Source: Caulobacter hibisci
GTDB lineage: Bacteria; Pseudomonadota; Alphaproteobacteria; Caulobacterales; Caulobacteraceae
Assembly: GCF_016135805.1 (NCBI RefSeq)
Contig: NZ_JADWOX010000008.1
Span: 1 to 64,000, forward strand
Direction of reading: 5' to 3'
DNA length: 64,000 nt
Shown here: one piece after another, positions 9,798 to 20,169 of the stretch
How the letters are laid out: every line of letters starts with the position of its first letter
Position numbering within the stretch: the stretch's first letter is position 1
Notes under the pieces: generated by a model
What the model was told of the DNA's origin: nothing
What the model saw: only the letters and a program-made list of their open reading frames with translations
Databases searched by the model: none
Position numbers and translations under genes: made by a program

Positions 9798-10850
9798 CTA
9801 GATGCGGCACAATACCGCATCCCCCATCTGAACAGTCGTAAGTTCACCTCCGAGATCACGGGTGCGCGACCCGGAATCCAGGGCTCCCTTGACCGCGGCC
9901 AGCAGGCGATCGGCGGCTTCGATCTCCTTCAGCGACCAGCGCAGGGCCATCTCGAACGACAGGATGGCGGCCAGCGGATTGGCCAGGCCCTTGCCGGCGA
10001 TGTCGGGGGCCGAGCCGTGGATCGGCTCGTACAGGCCTGGCTTGTTGGGGTCGCCGATGGCGGCCGAGGGCAGCATGCCCAGCGAGCCGGTCAGCATGGC
10101 CGCCGCGTCCGACAGGATGTCGCCGAACAGGTTGTCGGTGACGATGACGTCGAACTGCTTGGGGGCGCGCACCAGCTGCATGGCGCAGTTGTCGGCCAGG
10201 ATGTGCTCCAGCTCGACGTCCGGATACTCGCGCGCGTGCAGGTCGGTGATCACCTGCTTCCACAGCAGGCCCGACTCCATGACGTTCGACTTCTCGGCCG
10301 AGTGGACCTTGTTCTTGCGGCCGCGGGCCAGCTCGAAGGCCACGCGCCCGGCGCGCTCGATCTCGCTGGTGGTGTAGAGGGCGGTGTCGAAGCCCTTCTT
10401 CTGGCCGTCCGGCAGGGTCTCGATGCCGCGCGGTTCGCCGAAATAGACGCCGCCGACCAGTTCGCGCACGAACATGATGTCCAGACCCGAGACCAGTTCG
10501 GTCTTCAGGCTCGACGCGCCCGCCAGGGCTTCGAAGCAGTAGGCCGGGCGCAGATTGGCGTAGACGTTCATCGCCTTGCGCAGGTTCAGCAGGCCTGCTT
10601 CCGGGCGCAGGTGGCGCGGGGCGTCGGCCCACTTGGGACCGCCGACGGCGCCCATCAGCACCGCGTCGCTGGCCAGGGCGCGATCGCGAACCTCGTCGGT
10701 CAGCGGCGTGCCGTGGGCGTCGTAGCTGGCGCCGCCGTAGATGGCCTCCTCGACCACGAGGCTGGGCACGAGGGCGGCCGCCACGCGGCGCACCTCCGCG
10801 CAGACTTCCGGACCGATGCCGTCGCCGGGGAGCAGGAGAAGCGTAGCCAT
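9798..10850 (-). CDS. leuB: 3-isopropylmalate dehydrogenase
   Basis: 350 aa. Oxidises and decarboxylates 3-isopropylmalate with NAD in leucine synthesis. The first residues give [12 protein letters not shown], and later [23 protein letters not shown] and [15 protein letters not shown] are diagnostic of the family. An upstream extension to 10955 would overlap the preceding monooxygenase gene; the ATG at 10850 matches the family start. It is the last gene of the leuC-leuD-(monooxygenase)-leuB cluster. Confidence 0.96.
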   Translation of the reverse strand: MATLLLLPGDGIGPEVCAEVRRVAAALVPSLVVEEAIYGGASYDAHGTPLTDEVRDRALASDAVLMGAVGGPKWADAPRHLRPEAGLLNLRKAMNVYANLRPAYCFEALAGASSLKTELVSGLDIMFVRELVGGVYFGEPRGIETLPDGQKKGFDTALYTTSEIERAGRVAFELARGRKNKVHSAEKSNVMESGLLWKQVITDLHAREYPDVELEHILADNCAMQLVRAPKQFDVIVTDNLFGDILSDAAAMLTGSLGMLPSAAIGDPNKPGLYEPIHGSAPDIAGKGLANPLAAILSFEMALRWSLKEIEAADRLLAAVKGALDSGSRTRDLGGELTTVQMGDAVLCRI

Positions 10851-10851
10851 T

Positions 10852-11149
10852 TCAGATCTCGCGATAGGCGGAAACGTCGAAGGAGGACATGCGGCGCTCG
10901 TGAACGCCGAGCTCGGCGCAGGCCGCGCGCCACGCGGCCATATGCGGCGAAGCACGGTGGAAGGCCAGGGCCTCCTCGTCCGTGAAGTGCTCGTAGACCC
11001 GGATCAGGCCCGGATCGATCTTCCGACAGGGCGTAGTCCAGGCAGCCCGGCTCGCCGCGCGATCCGGCCACCTGGGCGGCCAGGTGCGGACGAAGATCCG
11101 CCAGGCGCCCGGGCGCGATGCGGATGGTGCCGGCGAGGATCAGGGTCAT
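10852..11149 (-). pseudogene. Frameshifted ABM (quinol monooxygenase-type) protein
   Basis: From the ATG at 11149 the frame reads MTLILAGTIRIAPGRL...GCLDYALSED, the start of an antibiotic-biosynthesis-monooxygenase domain. After about 11030 that frame turns into low-complexity Arg-rich sequence, while the neighbouring frame continues sensibly as [36 protein letters not shown] and ends SAYREI-stop at 10852. The total span (298 bases) is not a multiple of three, so the reading frame breaks between about 11012 and 11030. It would end 1 base before leuB starts, as expected for an intact operon gene. Either a real inactivation or a sequencing error. Confidence 0.75.
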
Positions 11150-11160
11150 TCGAAACTCTC

Positions 11161-11279
11161 TCCCTTCCCCCTTTGATGGGGAAGGGTCGGGGTTGGGGGT
11201 GGAAACCTGTTGGGATTAAGCGCGAACCGAGCCGCCGCTGTCACCCCCACCCCAGCCCTCCCCCATCGAGGGGGAGGGA
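11161..11279. repeat. Dispersed inverted repeat, family E, copy 1
   Basis: Left arm CCCTTCCCCCTTTGATGGGG then gggtcggggttgggggtgg; right arm is its inverted partner (cacccccaccccagccctcccccatcgaggggg). It separates leuD from the monooxygenase pseudogene inside the leu cluster. Other copies: 60882-60997 and a half copy at 44913-44954. Confidence 0.8.
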
Positions 11280-11289
11280 GCGCACCCCG

Positions 11290-11895
11290 CTACTCCAGCC
11301 AGGGCTGGCCGATGGCGCGCTTGCTTTCGAACAGGTCGATGTCTGTGGCGTGCATCAGGGTCTCGCCGATGGCGTCCAGGCCCTTGAGCATCTTTTCCTT
11401 GCGCACCGGGTCGATCTGGAAGCTGAAGGTCTTGCCCGAGGGCGAGATCACCGTCTGGGCTTCCAGGTCGATGCTGACCATGTGGTTGCCGCCCTTGGCC
11501 TCGTCCATAAGGACGGCGACTTCCTCGGGCTTCAGCACCACCGGCAGCAGGCCGTTGTTGAAGCAGTTGTTGTTGAAGATGTCGGCGAAGCTGGTCGAGA
11601 TCACGCACAGGATGCCGAAGTCCATCAGCGCCCACGGGGCGTGCTCGCGCGAGCTGCCGCAACCGAAGTTGTCGCCGGCGATCAGCACGCTGGAGCCCTT
11701 GTACTCCGTGCGGTTCAGCACGAAGTCGGCGATCTCGTTCCCCGCCGGGTCGAAGCGGAAGTCGAAGAACAGACCCTTGCCCAGGCCCTCGCGCTCCACG
11801 GTCTTGAGGAACTGCTTGGGGATGATCTGGTCGGTGTCGATATTGGCCAGCGACAGGGGCGCCGCGCGGCCGTCGAGACGGGTGAAGGCTTGCAT
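11290..11895 (-). CDS. leuD: 3-isopropylmalate dehydratase small subunit
   Basis: 201 aa. Partner of LeuC; together they isomerise 2- to 3-isopropylmalate. The family markers are [13 protein letters not shown] near the start, [17 protein letters not shown] in the middle and [16 protein letters not shown]. Its ATG overlaps the leuC stop by one base (TGATG), a sign of translational coupling. Confidence 0.97.
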   Translation of the reverse strand: MQAFTRLDGRAAPLSLANIDTDQIIPKQFLKTVEREGLGKGLFFDFRFDPAGNEIADFVLNRTEYKGSSVLIAGDNFGCGSSREHAPWALMDFGILCVISTSFADIFNNNCFNNGLLPVVLKPEEVAVLMDEAKGGNHMVSIDLEAQTVISPSGKTFSFQIDPVRKEKMLKGLDAIGETLMHATDIDLFESKRAIGQPWLE

Positions 11896-13337
11896 CAGTT
11901 GCTCTCCGCCAGCAGCGTGCGCACGTCGACCAGGCGGCCGGCGATCGCCGCCGCCGCCGCCATGGCCGGCGAGACCAGATGGGTGCGGCCGCCGCGGCCC
12001 TGACGGCCCTCGAAGTTGCGGTTGCTGGTCGAGGCGCAGCGCTCGCCCGGCTCCAGGCGGTCGGGGTTCATCCCCAGGCACATCGAGCAGCCCGGCTCGC
12101 GCCAGTCGAAGCCCGAGGCCTTGAAGATGGCGTCCAGACCCTCGGCCTCGGCCTGTTCCTTGACCAGGCCCGAGCCCGGCACGACCATCGCCTTGACGTG
12201 CGGCGCGACGAGGCGGCCGTGCAGGAAGGCTTCCTGCACCACGGCGGCGGCGGCGCGCATGTCCTCGATGCGGCTGTTGGTGCACGAGCCGATGAAGACG
12301 CGGTCGATGCGGGCTTCCGAGATCGGCTGGCCAGCGGTCAGGCCCATATAGTCCAGGGCCCGATGCGCGGCGGCGCGCTTGTCGGCCGTGCCGAAGCTTT
12401 CGGGCTCGGGCACGTTGCCGGTCACCGGGATGACGTCCTCGGGCGAGGTGCCCCAGGTGACCATCGGCACGAGAGCCGCGCCGTCGATGACGACGGTGCG
12501 ATCGAAGACGGCGCCTTCGTCGGAGAAGAAGGTCTTCCAGTGGCTGACGGCCATGTCCCAGGCCGCGCCCTTGGGGGCGGCGGGCTTGCCCTTGACGTAT
12601 TCGAAGGTGGTTTCGTCGGGCGCGACCAGGCCGGCCTTGGCGCCGCCCTCGATGGTCAGGTTGCAGAGGGTCATGCGGCCCTCCATCGTCAGGCCGCGCA
12701 CGGCCTCGCCGGCGTATTCGATGACATAGCCGGTGCCGCCGGCCGTGCCGATCTCGCCGATCACGGCGAGAGCGATGTCCTTGGCCGTGACGCCGGGGCC
12801 CAACTGGCCGTCGACGCGCACCAGCAGGTTCTTGGCCTTCTTCTGGCGCAGGGTCTGGGTGGCGAGCACATGCTCGACTTCCGACGTGCCGATGCCGTGG
12901 GCCAGGGCCCCGAAGGCGCCGTGGGTCGAGGTGTGGCTGTCGCCGCAGACGATGGTCATGCCCGGCTGGGTGCGGCCCTGCTCGGGACCGACCACGTGGA
13001 CGATGCCGTTGCGGATGTCGCCCATCGGGAAATACTCGATCCCGTTGTCGGCGACGTTGCGGCCCAGCGTCTGAAGCTGAAGGCGCGCCTCCTCGTCCGC
13101 CACGGCGTCGACGCCGGCGGCCTGGTTCTCGGTCGGCACGTTGTGATCCGCCACGGCGAGCGTGCGGTCGGGCCGGCGCACGGGGCGATGCGCGGCGCGT
13201 AGGCCGGCGAAGGCCTGCGGCGTCGTCACCTCGTGGATGAGATGCAGGTCAATGTAGAGGATCGCTTCGCCGTCCTGTTCGTTGACGACGTGTGCGTCCC
13301 AGATCTTGTCGTAGAGGGTCTTTGTTGCGCGGGTCAT
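11895..13337 (-). CDS. leuC: 3-isopropylmalate dehydratase large subunit
   Basis: 480 aa aconitase-family enzyme carrying a [4Fe-4S] cluster. Cluster cysteines are visible in IGSCTNSR and in [12 protein letters not shown]. Substrate-binding segments include [19 protein letters not shown]. Start chosen at ATG 13337 ([16 protein letters not shown]); four codons of frame extend upstream. First gene of the leu cluster, reading towards leuD and leuB. Confidence 0.97.
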   Translation of the reverse strand: MTRATKTLYDKIWDAHVVNEQDGEAILYIDLHLIHEVTTPQAFAGLRAAHRPVRRPDRTLAVADHNVPTENQAAGVDAVADEEARLQLQTLGRNVADNGIEYFPMGDIRNGIVHVVGPEQGRTQPGMTIVCGDSHTSTHGAFGALAHGIGTSEVEHVLATQTLRQKKAKNLLVRVDGQLGPGVTAKDIALAVIGEIGTAGGTGYVIEYAGEAVRGLTMEGRMTLCNLTIEGGAKAGLVAPDETTFEYVKGKPAAPKGAAWDMAVSHWKTFFSDEGAVFDRTVVIDGAALVPMVTWGTSPEDVIPVTGNVPEPESFGTADKRAAAHRALDYMGLTAGQPISEARIDRVFIGSCTNSRIEDMRAAAAVVQEAFLHGRLVAPHVKAMVVPGSGLVKEQAEAEGLDAIFKASGFDWREPGCSMCLGMNPDRLEPGERCASTSNRNFEGRQGRGGRTHLVSPAMAAAAAIAGRLVDVRTLLAESN

Positions 13338-13452
13338 AGCGCTCCGCATCTAGGCCCGAAGAGAGGACGCGTAAAGCGAGGAAGCGCCAGAAATTCACTG
13401 TGTGATCGCCGGGCGGTGATCGATCCTGCCCCGTGCGGGCGCTCCAAGGCTG

Positions 13453-15021
13453 GTGAAGCGCATGTTTTTTGCCCCGACACCCCAGCTGAGCGACGAGGAT
13501 CGCGAGCGCGGCCTGCGACATCTGGTCCGCGAGGCCGGCTACTCCAACGCCTCCACCGCGGTGACCAGCGGCGTCATCCTGACCGCCTTCGCCCTGCACC
13601 TGGGCGCCTCCAACACCACGATCGGCCTGCTGGCGGCGGTGACCTTCTGGGTGCAGCTGCTGCAGGCGCCCGGCGTGCTGCTGGTCGAACATTTCCGCAC
13701 CCGCAAGCGGATCGCCATCCTCGGCGCCTTCTTCGCCCGCTGCGCCCTGCTGGCCATGGCCGTCCTGGCCCTGCTGCCCAACGCCGGGGCGGTGACGCTG
13801 TCGGCGCTGGTGGTGCTGCAGTTCCTGTTCTGCGGGATCGCCACCTTCGGCGGCTGCGCCTGGAACGCCTGGGTGCGCGACCTCGCGCCCGAGCAGCGGC
13901 TGGGCCAGATCTTCGCCAGGCGGACGATCAACGCCACCGTCGTCGGCCTCGTCGCCAGCCTGGCGGCAGCCTTCGCGCTGGACCGTGCGCCGGCGGGATC
14001 GGAGCTGCGCCCTATCGCCTTCGCCGGGCTCTACGTGGCCGCCTTCATCGCCGGCGTGCTCAGCTGCCGCGAGCTGGCCAAGACGCCCGAGCCGCAGATG
14101 CCCGCCCCCGCCGAGCGGGTGAAGCTGCTGCCCCTGCTGCGCGCGCCGCTGCGCGACCAGAACTTTCGCCGGCTGATCATCTTCCTGGCCAGCTGGCAGT
14201 TCGCGGTGAACCTGGCCACGCCCTTCTTCACGGTGTTCTTCGTCAAGCAGCTGGGGCTCGACATCACCTTCGTGGTGATCCTGGGCGTCGTCAGCCAGGC
14301 GACCAATGTCCTGGCCCTGCGCAGCTGGGGCCTGCTGTCGGACCGCTTCGCCAACAAGTCGGTGCTGGCCGTGGCCGCGCCGATCTTCATCCTGTGCATC
14401 GCCGCCATGGTGGGAGCCTCGCAGATCAGCGAACGGCCGCTGGTCATGGCCTATCTGGTGGCCCTGCACGCCCTGATGGGCTTGGCGACGGCGGGGGTGA
14501 CCCTGTCGTCGGGCAATATCGCCATGAAGCTGTCTCCGCGCGGCTCGGCCACCGCCTATATCGCCGCCAACGCCCTGATCAGCTCGGCCGCCGCGGGCGC
14601 CGCGCCGCTGCTGGGCGGAATGTTCGCCGACTTCTTCGCCGCCCGGCGGCTGGAGATCCTGCTGCGCTGGACCAGTCCCGGCGACGTCCTGACCCTGATG
14701 CCGCTGCGTATCAGCAGCTGGGACTTCTACTTCCTGCTGGCCTTCGTCCTGGGCCTCTACGCCCTGCATCGCCTGTCGCTAGTCACCGAGGCCGGCGAGG
14801 TCGACAGCAAGGCCATGGTCGGCGAGGTGCTGGCCCAGGCCCGCCGGGAGGTGCGCAACCTCTCGCCGATCGCCGGCCTCAAGCTGCTGACCGACGTCCC
14901 CGCCGCGATCCTCCGCGACGAGCGGGTGCAGAGACGGCTGCTGCGCGCGCGCGAAAGCCAGGCGGCGCGGGACGCCGAAAAGGCGCGGCGAGGTGGTCGG
15001 CGGGTGAAGAAGGCGGGGTGA
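13453..15021 (+). CDS. MFS-type transporter
   Basis: 522 aa with about 11-12 hydrophobic segments and the MFS arrangement of two six-helix halves. Loop 8-9 holds GLLSDRFANKSVL, a motif A-like element. The last ~80 residues are soluble and Arg/Ala-rich. The start is GTG at 13453 or ATG at 13462, three codons later. Substrate cannot be assigned; it faces away from the leu operon across a 115-base gap. Confidence 0.7.
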   Translation: MKRMFFAPTPQLSDEDRERGLRHLVREAGYSNASTAVTSGVILTAFALHLGASNTTIGLLAAVTFWVQLLQAPGVLLVEHFRTRKRIAILGAFFARCALLAMAVLALLPNAGAVTLSALVVLQFLFCGIATFGGCAWNAWVRDLAPEQRLGQIFARRTINATVVGLVASLAAAFALDRAPAGSELRPIAFAGLYVAAFIAGVLSCRELAKTPEPQMPAPAERVKLLPLLRAPLRDQNFRRLIIFLASWQFAVNLATPFFTVFFVKQLGLDITFVVILGVVSQATNVLALRSWGLLSDRFANKSVLAVAAPIFILCIAAMVGASQISERPLVMAYLVALHALMGLATAGVTLSSGNIAMKLSPRGSATAYIAANALISSAAAGAAPLLGGMFADFFAARRLEILLRWTSPGDVLTLMPLRISSWDFYFLLAFVLGLYALHRLSLVTEAGEVDSKAMVGEVLAQARREVRNLSPIAGLKLLTDVPAAILRDERVQRRLLRARESQAARDAEKARRGGRRVKKAG

Positions 15022-15157
15022 AGGACCCCGCCCTCGACAAGTCCGAAAAATGGCCCGGCCAACGCCGGCCAGAGGTGGTTTGCGGAGGTTGAGCTAGACA
15101 GTCGACCTAGCCGCCCGTCTGGCCGAACGCGCTGACCGGTCGAAGCCTAAGTCCGGG

Positions 15158-15685
15158 TCAGTTCCGGCAGGGGCTGTTGTCGAGCGCGGCCTGGGCGCCG
15201 GGATGGTCAACTTTTGCCGCCTTGCCGTACCAGGACAAAGCCAGATCGCAGTTCTTCGTCACGCCCAGCCCGGTCTCATAGGCGTGGGCTACGTTGAGGT
15301 AGGCCTCCATGGCCCCCGCATCTGCCGCCTTGCTGAACAGGACGAACGCCTCCTTCCGGTCGCGCGGTACGCCCATGCCATTCCAGTAGAGCGTGCCGAG
15401 ATTGTTCTGGGCGGCCGTGTTTCCCTGGTCGGCCGCCTTGCGATACCAGGCAGCGGCCATGGAGAGGTCCTTCGGGACGCCCCAGCCCATCAGGTAGAGC
15501 CGCCCCAGATAGGATTGCGCGGTCGGATCGCCGCGCTCCGCGGCGGGCGCCCAGAGCGCTATGGCCGCGGCGTAGTCGCCCCGCTCCGCCGCCTTCAGGC
15601 CGTCTTCGACGACGCCCGCCACGGCCGGAGCCGCCAAGCAGAACGCCATCACGACAGCCGACGCCACACCACCAAGTCTACGCAT
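15158..15685 (-). CDS. Secreted Sel1-repeat protein
   Basis: 175 aa from ATG 15685, chosen because it gives a clean signal peptide (MRRLGGVASAVVMAFCLAAPAVAG, cleavage after AVA about residue 23) and lies after a G-rich ribosome site. At least three Sel1 repeats follow (for example AQSYLGRLYLMGWGVPKD and AQNNLGTLYWNGMGVPRD), alpha-solenoid units that bind proteins. Two Cys near the end may form a disulphide. Role unknown, likely periplasmic scaffold. Confidence 0.8.
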   Translation of the reverse strand: MRRLGGVASAVVMAFCLAAPAVAGVVEDGLKAAERGDYAAAIALWAPAAERGDPTAQSYLGRLYLMGWGVPKDLSMAAAWYRKAADQGNTAAQNNLGTLYWNGMGVPRDRKEAFVLFSKAADAGAMEAYLNVAHAYETGLGVTKNCDLALSWYGKAAKVDHPGAQAALDNSPCRN

Positions 15686-15831
15686 GCCCACCCCCAAATA
15701 CGGATGGATGGAAGTCACAAGCTCGACCGGTCGGCAAGAAAAAGGATGGTGACGATCCGCTCCACGGCCTCAGGGGCTAGCGGATGGAGCCGGGAATGAC
15801 GGGAAGTTCTGACGCCCTCCAGAAACGACTA

Positions 15832-15868
15832 AGGGCGCGCCGGTCGTGGAGACCTGTCGGCGCGCCCT
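15832..15868. terminator. Inverted repeat in the 15.7-16.0 kb gap
   Basis: Eleven-bp perfect arms (15832-15842 and 15858-15868) made of GC-rich sequence. A short T run follows a few bases later on both sides. It may end transcription from the small minus-strand gene at 15996-16181; the rest of 15719-15995 shows nothing else I can support. Confidence 0.4.
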
Positions 15869-15995
15869 GACATCGTTTTCAACACTCCAGGGGCCGATGG
15901 CTCCGCCTGAAGAGGGCCGTCCACTAGAAAGGAGACGGTCTGGAAGCCCGCCGCCTAAGCCGCGAGGGTGAGATCATTCAGCACCCGGAACGGAG

Positions 15996-16181
15996 TTATG
16001 TCAATAAGCGTGCGAACGCACCAAGCTTGACCTTGGGACCCGCCGACGTCGTGCTCGTTTTCGCCGCCGGCCGCGACCGGCAGATCACCCCCGACCAGGC
16101 CTCGGCCGACGGCGGAGCCGCGCTGGCCGGCGCGATCGCCAGCACCACCAGAAGACCGCCAGCCGCCCAGATTCGTCGCAT
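15996..16181 (-). CDS. Possible small secreted protein
   Basis: 61 aa. Residues 1-22 look like a signal peptide (MRRIWAAGGLLVVLAIAPAS, cleavage after ASA), and the ATG is preceded by the same GGGGGCGAC context as the DUF922 gene at 18073. The mature part is short, Ser/Lys-rich and resembles nothing I know. The neighbouring frame continues with plausible residues to 15955, so a frameshift is possible. Weakly supported. Confidence 0.35.
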   Translation of the reverse strand: MRRIWAAGGLLVVLAIAPASAAPPSAEAWSGVICRSRPAAKTSTTSAGPKVKLGAFARLLT

Positions 16182-16248
16182 GTCGCCCCCGCTTCATCGA
16201 CTGAACCTGAGATTGCAGCCGATCCAGGGCTGTGCGCAAGCGCACAAG

Positions 16249-16279
16249 CAAAAGGCCCCGGTGTTTCCACCGGGGCCTT
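16249..16279 (-). terminator. Rho-independent terminator after rplS
   Basis: Twelve-bp stem (16252-16263 with 16268-16279) followed on the minus strand by TTTTGCTTG. It lies 30 bases beyond the rplS stop. Confidence 0.85.
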
Positions 16280-16308
16280 CGATCCTTCCGCCGAAACGGA
16301 AAGGAGAA

Positions 16309-16692
16309 CTATTCGGCGTCGCGACGAACGTTGACGCGCTCGGCGATACGGGCCGACTTACCGCGACGGTCGCGCAGGTAGTACAGCTTGGCGCGACGGA
16401 CGACGCCGCGGCGCTTGACTTCGATGCTTTCGATGCTCGGCGAGAGCAGCGGGAACAGACGTTCCACGCCTTCGCCGAACGAGATCTTGCGGACGGTGAA
16501 GCTCTCATGGACGCCGGTGCCGGCGCGGGCGATGCAGACGCCCTCGTAGGCCTGAACGCGTTCGCGCTCGCCTTCCTTGATCTTCACGTTGACGCGCAGG
16601 GTGTCGCCGGGACGGAAGTCCGGGATCGCGCGGGCGCTCAGCAGACGCGAGGCTTCTTCTTGCTCGAGCTGGGCGATGATGTTGATAGCCAT
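16309..16692 (-). CDS. rplS: 50S ribosomal protein L19
   Basis: 127 aa, normal length for bL19. It sits at the 30S-50S interface. Conserved segments: [30 protein letters not shown] and [19 protein letters not shown]. It follows trmD with a 3-base gap, the usual trmD-rplS order, and ends at an intrinsic terminator. Confidence 0.98.
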   Translation of the reverse strand: MAINIIAQLEQEEASRLLSARAIPDFRPGDTLRVNVKIKEGERERVQAYEGVCIARAGTGVHESFTVRKISFGEGVERLFPLLSPSIESIEVKRRGVVRRAKLYYLRDRRGKSARIAERVNVRRDAE

Positions 16693-16695
16693 GTC

Positions 16696-17433
16696 TCAGT
16701 CTCCTTTGGGCTTACCCGTTTTCGGGCCGCCTTTTGCCTGTTGATTGGCGAGATGCGCGTCCCACAGATCGGGCCGCCGCTCGCGGGTCGTTTCTTCACG
16801 CATACTGGACCGCCACTGAGCGACCTTCTTGTGGTCGCCCGACAGCAGCACCTCGGGGATGTCGAGCCCTTCGAACGTCCGCGGCCTGGTGTACTGCGGA
16901 TGCTCGAGGAGACCGTCCTCGAAGCTTTCTTCCAGCGTGCTGTCGATATTCCCCAGAACACCCGGGGCAAGTCGAACGCACGCCTCGATCACCACCATCG
17001 CCGCCGCCTCGCCACCGGCGAGCACCGCGTCTCCGACGGAGACCTCCTCGAACCCCCGGGCGTCGAGCACCCGCTGGTCCACCCCCTCGAAGCGGCCGCA
17101 CAGCACCACGATGCCGGGCGCCTTGGACCACTCCCTTACGCGCGCCTGGGTCAGGGGCCTGCCCCGGGCGCTCATGTACAAAAGCGGCCGCCCGCCCAGG
17201 TCCACGCTGTCGAGCGCAGAGGCGATGACGTCCGCTTTCAGTACGGCTCCCGCGCCGCCACCCGCAGGGGTGTCGTCGAGGAAGCCGCGCTTATCCTTGG
17301 AAAAGGCGCGAATGTCCAGTGTTTCCAAACGCCACAGATCCTGCTCGCGCCAGGCCGTCCCGATCATCGAGACGCCGAGCGGGCCGGGAAAGGCCTCGGG
17401 GAACATGGTCATGACGGTGGCGGTGAACGGCAT
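16696..17433 (-). CDS. trmD: tRNA (guanine-N1-)-methyltransferase
   Basis: 245 aa SPOUT-class enzyme that methylates G37 of tRNAs using S-adenosylmethionine, preventing frameshifts. Knot-region motifs include [14 protein letters not shown] and [20 protein letters not shown]. The substrate loop reads [10 protein letters not shown] where many relatives have TPYGGG. The C-terminal part has [21 protein letters not shown]. Upstream of rplS in the same operon; the rimM and rpsP genes usually found with it are not in this window. Confidence 0.97.
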   Translation of the reverse strand: MPFTATVMTMFPEAFPGPLGVSMIGTAWREQDLWRLETLDIRAFSKDKRGFLDDTPAGGGAGAVLKADVIASALDSVDLGGRPLLYMSARGRPLTQARVREWSKAPGIVVLCGRFEGVDQRVLDARGFEEVSVGDAVLAGGEAAAMVVIEACVRLAPGVLGNIDSTLEESFEDGLLEHPQYTRPRTFEGLDIPEVLLSGDHKKVAQWRSSMREETTRERRPDLWDAHLANQQAKGGPKTGKPKGD

Positions 17434-17482
17434 GGCGGGGGTTTAAAGCCGGAACGCGCCCAGGGGAAGGCGGCGAGGCGCT

Positions 17483-18073
17483 TCAGAAGCTCGCGCCCTC
17501 CGTCCGCCCGTGGCGGGTCTCGCGGTCGTAGCGGGCGCTTTCGGTCCCCACCCGGGCGCTGGCGGCCTTGGCCGCGTCGGCTGCGCCGTCACAGGACGCA
17601 GCCTCCAGCGCACGCCGGATCTCCTCACGTCCCGCCCGCGCGATCGCGACATGGCCAAGCTCGTGACGCCGCAAAGCGATCATGTAGGCGTCCCACGGCT
17701 TGCGCACGCGGGCGTTCAGTCGATCGCCTTCGACCGGCCGAGGCAGCAGAACGGTTATGCGCAAGCCTATCTCGACGCCGTCGATGCTGCAGCCCTGCGG
17801 ACTGTTCTTGCGCCGCCAACGCCACTGATAGCTCCACTTGGTCAGAGCGTGGACGCGCTCGCCGTCGGTGCTGTCGGTCGGCCCCAGCCGGTCGATGGCC
17901 GCGCGGATGGCGCGCTGATCACGCCCCGGCACGTCATAGTAGCTGATCTCGATTTCAGGATCGCCGTCGAGGCCGTCCGTCTGGATGGCAGCCTGTTCCG
18001 TCACCTGGGCGACCGTCGGCCAACTGGCCCCCAAAGCCGCGACCACCGCCGCCACCGCTACCAAACGCCGCAT
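17483..18073 (-). CDS. DUF922-type secreted zinc protease-like protein
   Basis: 196 aa from ATG 18073, giving a signal peptide ([20 protein letters not shown], cut after VAQ). The zinc motif [11 protein letters not shown] lies near residue 137, and [12 protein letters not shown] with C-x-I before it suits the DUF922 family of putative secreted zinc-dependent proteases. The frame is open further up but would lose the signal peptide. Likely periplasmic; substrate unknown. Same strand as trmD-rplS, 49 bases upstream of trmD. Confidence 0.75.
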   Translation of the reverse strand: MRRLVAVAAVVAALGASWPTVAQVTEQAAIQTDGLDGDPEIEISYYDVPGRDQRAIRAAIDRLGPTDSTDGERVHALTKWSYQWRWRRKNSPQGCSIDGVEIGLRITVLLPRPVEGDRLNARVRKPWDAYMIALRRHELGHVAIARAGREEIRRALEAASCDGAADAAKAASARVGTESARYDRETRHGRTEGASF

Positions 18074-18228
18074 GTCGCCCCCACTGCCCACCGGCCGCAA
18101 ACTTCCTTGGACGCTGCCAAGCTGTAAAGCCTGCCGACCGTGTGCGCGCCGCCTTTTGGAAAACCGCCCCACATCTGCTATATGCGGCCCTCGACCCCGC
18201 ACATTCCTCGAATTTCCCGGACCGCCCC

Positions 18229-19428
18229 TTGAGCGTCACCCTCGACCTGTCCCGCGTCGCACCTGTTGCCGACGCGGCCAAGCCGCCCGTCAACCTGTCG
18301 GGCCTGACCCGCCCGCAGCTGATCGCCGCCCTCACCGAGAGCGGCGTGGTCGAGCACGGCAAGGCCAAGATGCGCGCCACCCAGGTGTTCCGCTGGATCC
18401 ACCACCGCGGCGTCACCGACTTCGCCCAGATGAGCGACGTGGCCAAGGAAACCCGCGCGCGCCTGGCCGAGACCTTCACCATCGCCCGCCCCGAGGTGGT
18501 CGAGCGCCAGGTCTCCAAGGACGGCACCCGCAAGTGGCTGATCCGCATGGCCCCGGGCATCGAGGTCGAGACCGTCTACATTCCGTCGGTGGGCCGGGTC
18601 GGCGCCCTGTGCGTCTCCAGCCAGGTCGGCTGCACGCTGAACTGCAGCTTCTGCCACACCGGCACCCAGCCCCTGGTGCGCAACCTGACGGCCGCCGAGA
18701 TCGTCGCCCAGGTGCAGATCGCCAAGGACGACCTGGCCGAATGGCCGTCCGACAAGGAAGACCGCCTGCTGTCGAACATCGTGTTCATGGGCATGGGCGA
18801 GCCGCTGTACAATCTGGGCCAGGTGGCCGACGCCATCGAGATCATCAGCGACAACGAGGGCATCGGCATCTCGCGTCGCCGGATCACGGTGTCGACCTCG
18901 GGCGTCGTGCCGATGCTGGGCAAGCTGGGCGAGGCCACCCAGGCGATGCTGGCCATCAGCCTGCACGCCACCAACGACCCGCTGCGCGACGAACTGGTGC
19001 CGCTGAACAAGAAGTACCCAATCGCCGAGCTGATGGCCGGCATCCGCGCCTATCCGGGCCTGTCCAACGCCCGCCGGGTGACCTTCGAATACGTGATGCT
19101 GAAGGGCGTCAACGACAGCCCCGACGAGGCCCGCGCGCTCGTGAAGCTGATCAAGGGCATCCCCGCCAAGATCAACCTGATCCCGTTCAATCCCTGGCCG
19201 GGCAGCCAGTACGAGTGCTCGGACTGGGGCGCGATCGAGACCTTCGCGGCGATCCTCAACAAGGCCGGTTACTCCTCGCCGATCCGCACCCCGCGCGGCC
19301 GCGACATCCTCGCCGCCTGCGGGCAGCTGAAAAGCGAGAGCGAGAAGATCCGCGCCAGCGCCCTGCGCAAGCTGTCGATGGCGGCTATGGCCGGGATGCT
19401 GGAAGACGACGCGGACGACGCGGCTTAA
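18229..19428 (+). CDS. rlmN: 23S rRNA/tRNA (adenine C2)-methyltransferase RlmN
   Basis: 399 aa radical SAM enzyme that methylates A2503 of 23S rRNA and A37 of some tRNAs. The cluster motif is CTLNCSFC (C-x3-C-x2-C) in [16 protein letters not shown]; the later HATND and [10 protein letters not shown] segments are typical, and a Cys in ECSDWG is the usual mechanistic cysteine region. I prefer the TTG at 18229 ([11 protein letters not shown]) because it gives the family's N-terminal length; an ATG in the same frame at 18142 would add 29 residues that do not look conserved. Confidence 0.94.
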   Translation: MSVTLDLSRVAPVADAAKPPVNLSGLTRPQLIAALTESGVVEHGKAKMRATQVFRWIHHRGVTDFAQMSDVAKETRARLAETFTIARPEVVERQVSKDGTRKWLIRMAPGIEVETVYIPSVGRVGALCVSSQVGCTLNCSFCHTGTQPLVRNLTAAEIVAQVQIAKDDLAEWPSDKEDRLLSNIVFMGMGEPLYNLGQVADAIEIISDNEGIGISRRRITVSTSGVVPMLGKLGEATQAMLAISLHATNDPLRDELVPLNKKYPIAELMAGIRAYPGLSNARRVTFEYVMLKGVNDSPDEARALVKLIKGIPAKINLIPFNPWPGSQYECSDWGAIETFAAILNKAGYSSPIRTPRGRDILAACGQLKSESEKIRASALRKLSMAAMAGMLEDDADDAA

Positions 19429-19430
19429 CT

Positions 19431-19615
19431 TTCCCTCTCTCATGGAGAGAGGGAGGGGCCCACGCCTCAGGCGTGGGAGGGTGAGAGGGTACGCCCTCTC
19501 CAGCTAGAGCGCATCGTCATCAAAGAAAGTCCACGGAGATCTCCCGGCCAGCGGTGAAACCTCTCACCCTCCCGCCGCTTCGCGGCGGGCCCCTCCCTCT
19601 CTAAGAGAAAGGGAT
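19431..19615. repeat. Dispersed inverted repeat, family D, copy 1
   Basis: Left part CCCTCTCTCATGGAGAGAGG then gaggggcccacgcctcaggcgtgggagggtgagagg; right part is an inverted relative (cctctcaccctcccgccgcttcgcggcgggcccctccctctc). A partial copy occurs at 35461-35511 and a minimal hairpin at about 48873-48898. Confidence 0.75.
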
Positions 19616-19714
19616 CAAGAAAGCCGCGAACACTCCCCAGGCGAGCCCCCTACGCAAGACTCCCAGACCCGTGTTAGAGCTTGCGGCTCAAGTTCCAGGG
19701 GGTCACCGCGTACC

Positions 19715-20140
19715 ATGCCTCAGATCCAGTCACCCGAGATCCAGGCCTTCGCCAACGGCCTGCTGACGACCCTGACCCATGTGGGCGTCACCCTGGTCAT
19801 GCTGATCGCCGGCGCGGCGATCTACATCCTCCTGACCCCCCATCGCGAGATCAAGCTGATCCGCGAGGGCAACGCCGCCGCCGCCCTGTCGCTGGGCGGG
19901 GTGCTGACGGGCCTGGCCATTCCGCTGGCCGCCTCGCTGGCCGCCTCGACCTCGGTGATCGAGATCCTGCTGTGGGGCGTGGCCACCCTGGCGCTGCAGC
20001 TGCTGGTCTTCCGCCTGACCGACATGATGCTCAAGGGCCTGCCCGAGCGGATCAACGAGGGCGAGGTCTCGGCCGCCGCCCTGCTGGTCGGCGCCAAGCT
20101 GGCCACCGCCATCGTCATCGCCGCCGGCGTGGCGGGCTAA
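19715..20140 (+). CDS. DUF350 family inner-membrane protein
   Basis: 141 aa with about four membrane spans. The TPHREIKLIREGNAAAALSLGGVLTGLAIPLA stretch, cut here into its two recognisable parts (IREGNAAAALSLGG and LTGLAIPLA), and the second ISxGEVSAAALLVGAKLA-like repeat mark DUF350 proteins, which hold two tandem copies of a two-helix unit. Function unknown. Followed after 29 bases by a membrane-anchored serine protease gene, so the two are probably one operon. Confidence 0.85.
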   Translation: MPQIQSPEIQAFANGLLTTLTHVGVTLVMLIAGAAIYILLTPHREIKLIREGNAAAALSLGGVLTGLAIPLAASLAASTSVIEILLWGVATLALQLLVFRLTDMMLKGLPERINEGEVSAAALLVGAKLATAIVIAAGVAG

Positions 20141-20169
20141 GGGCAAAGGGGGCAGACGGAGCGGGGCGC

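Noticed and set aside
15022..15157. Promoter or RNA in the gap after the MFS gene
   Set aside because: No hairpin, promoter or frame stood out.
18142..18228. Longer rlmN start at 18142
   Set aside because: Adds 29 residues not typical of the family and overlaps the divergent promoter region; TTG 18229 fits better.
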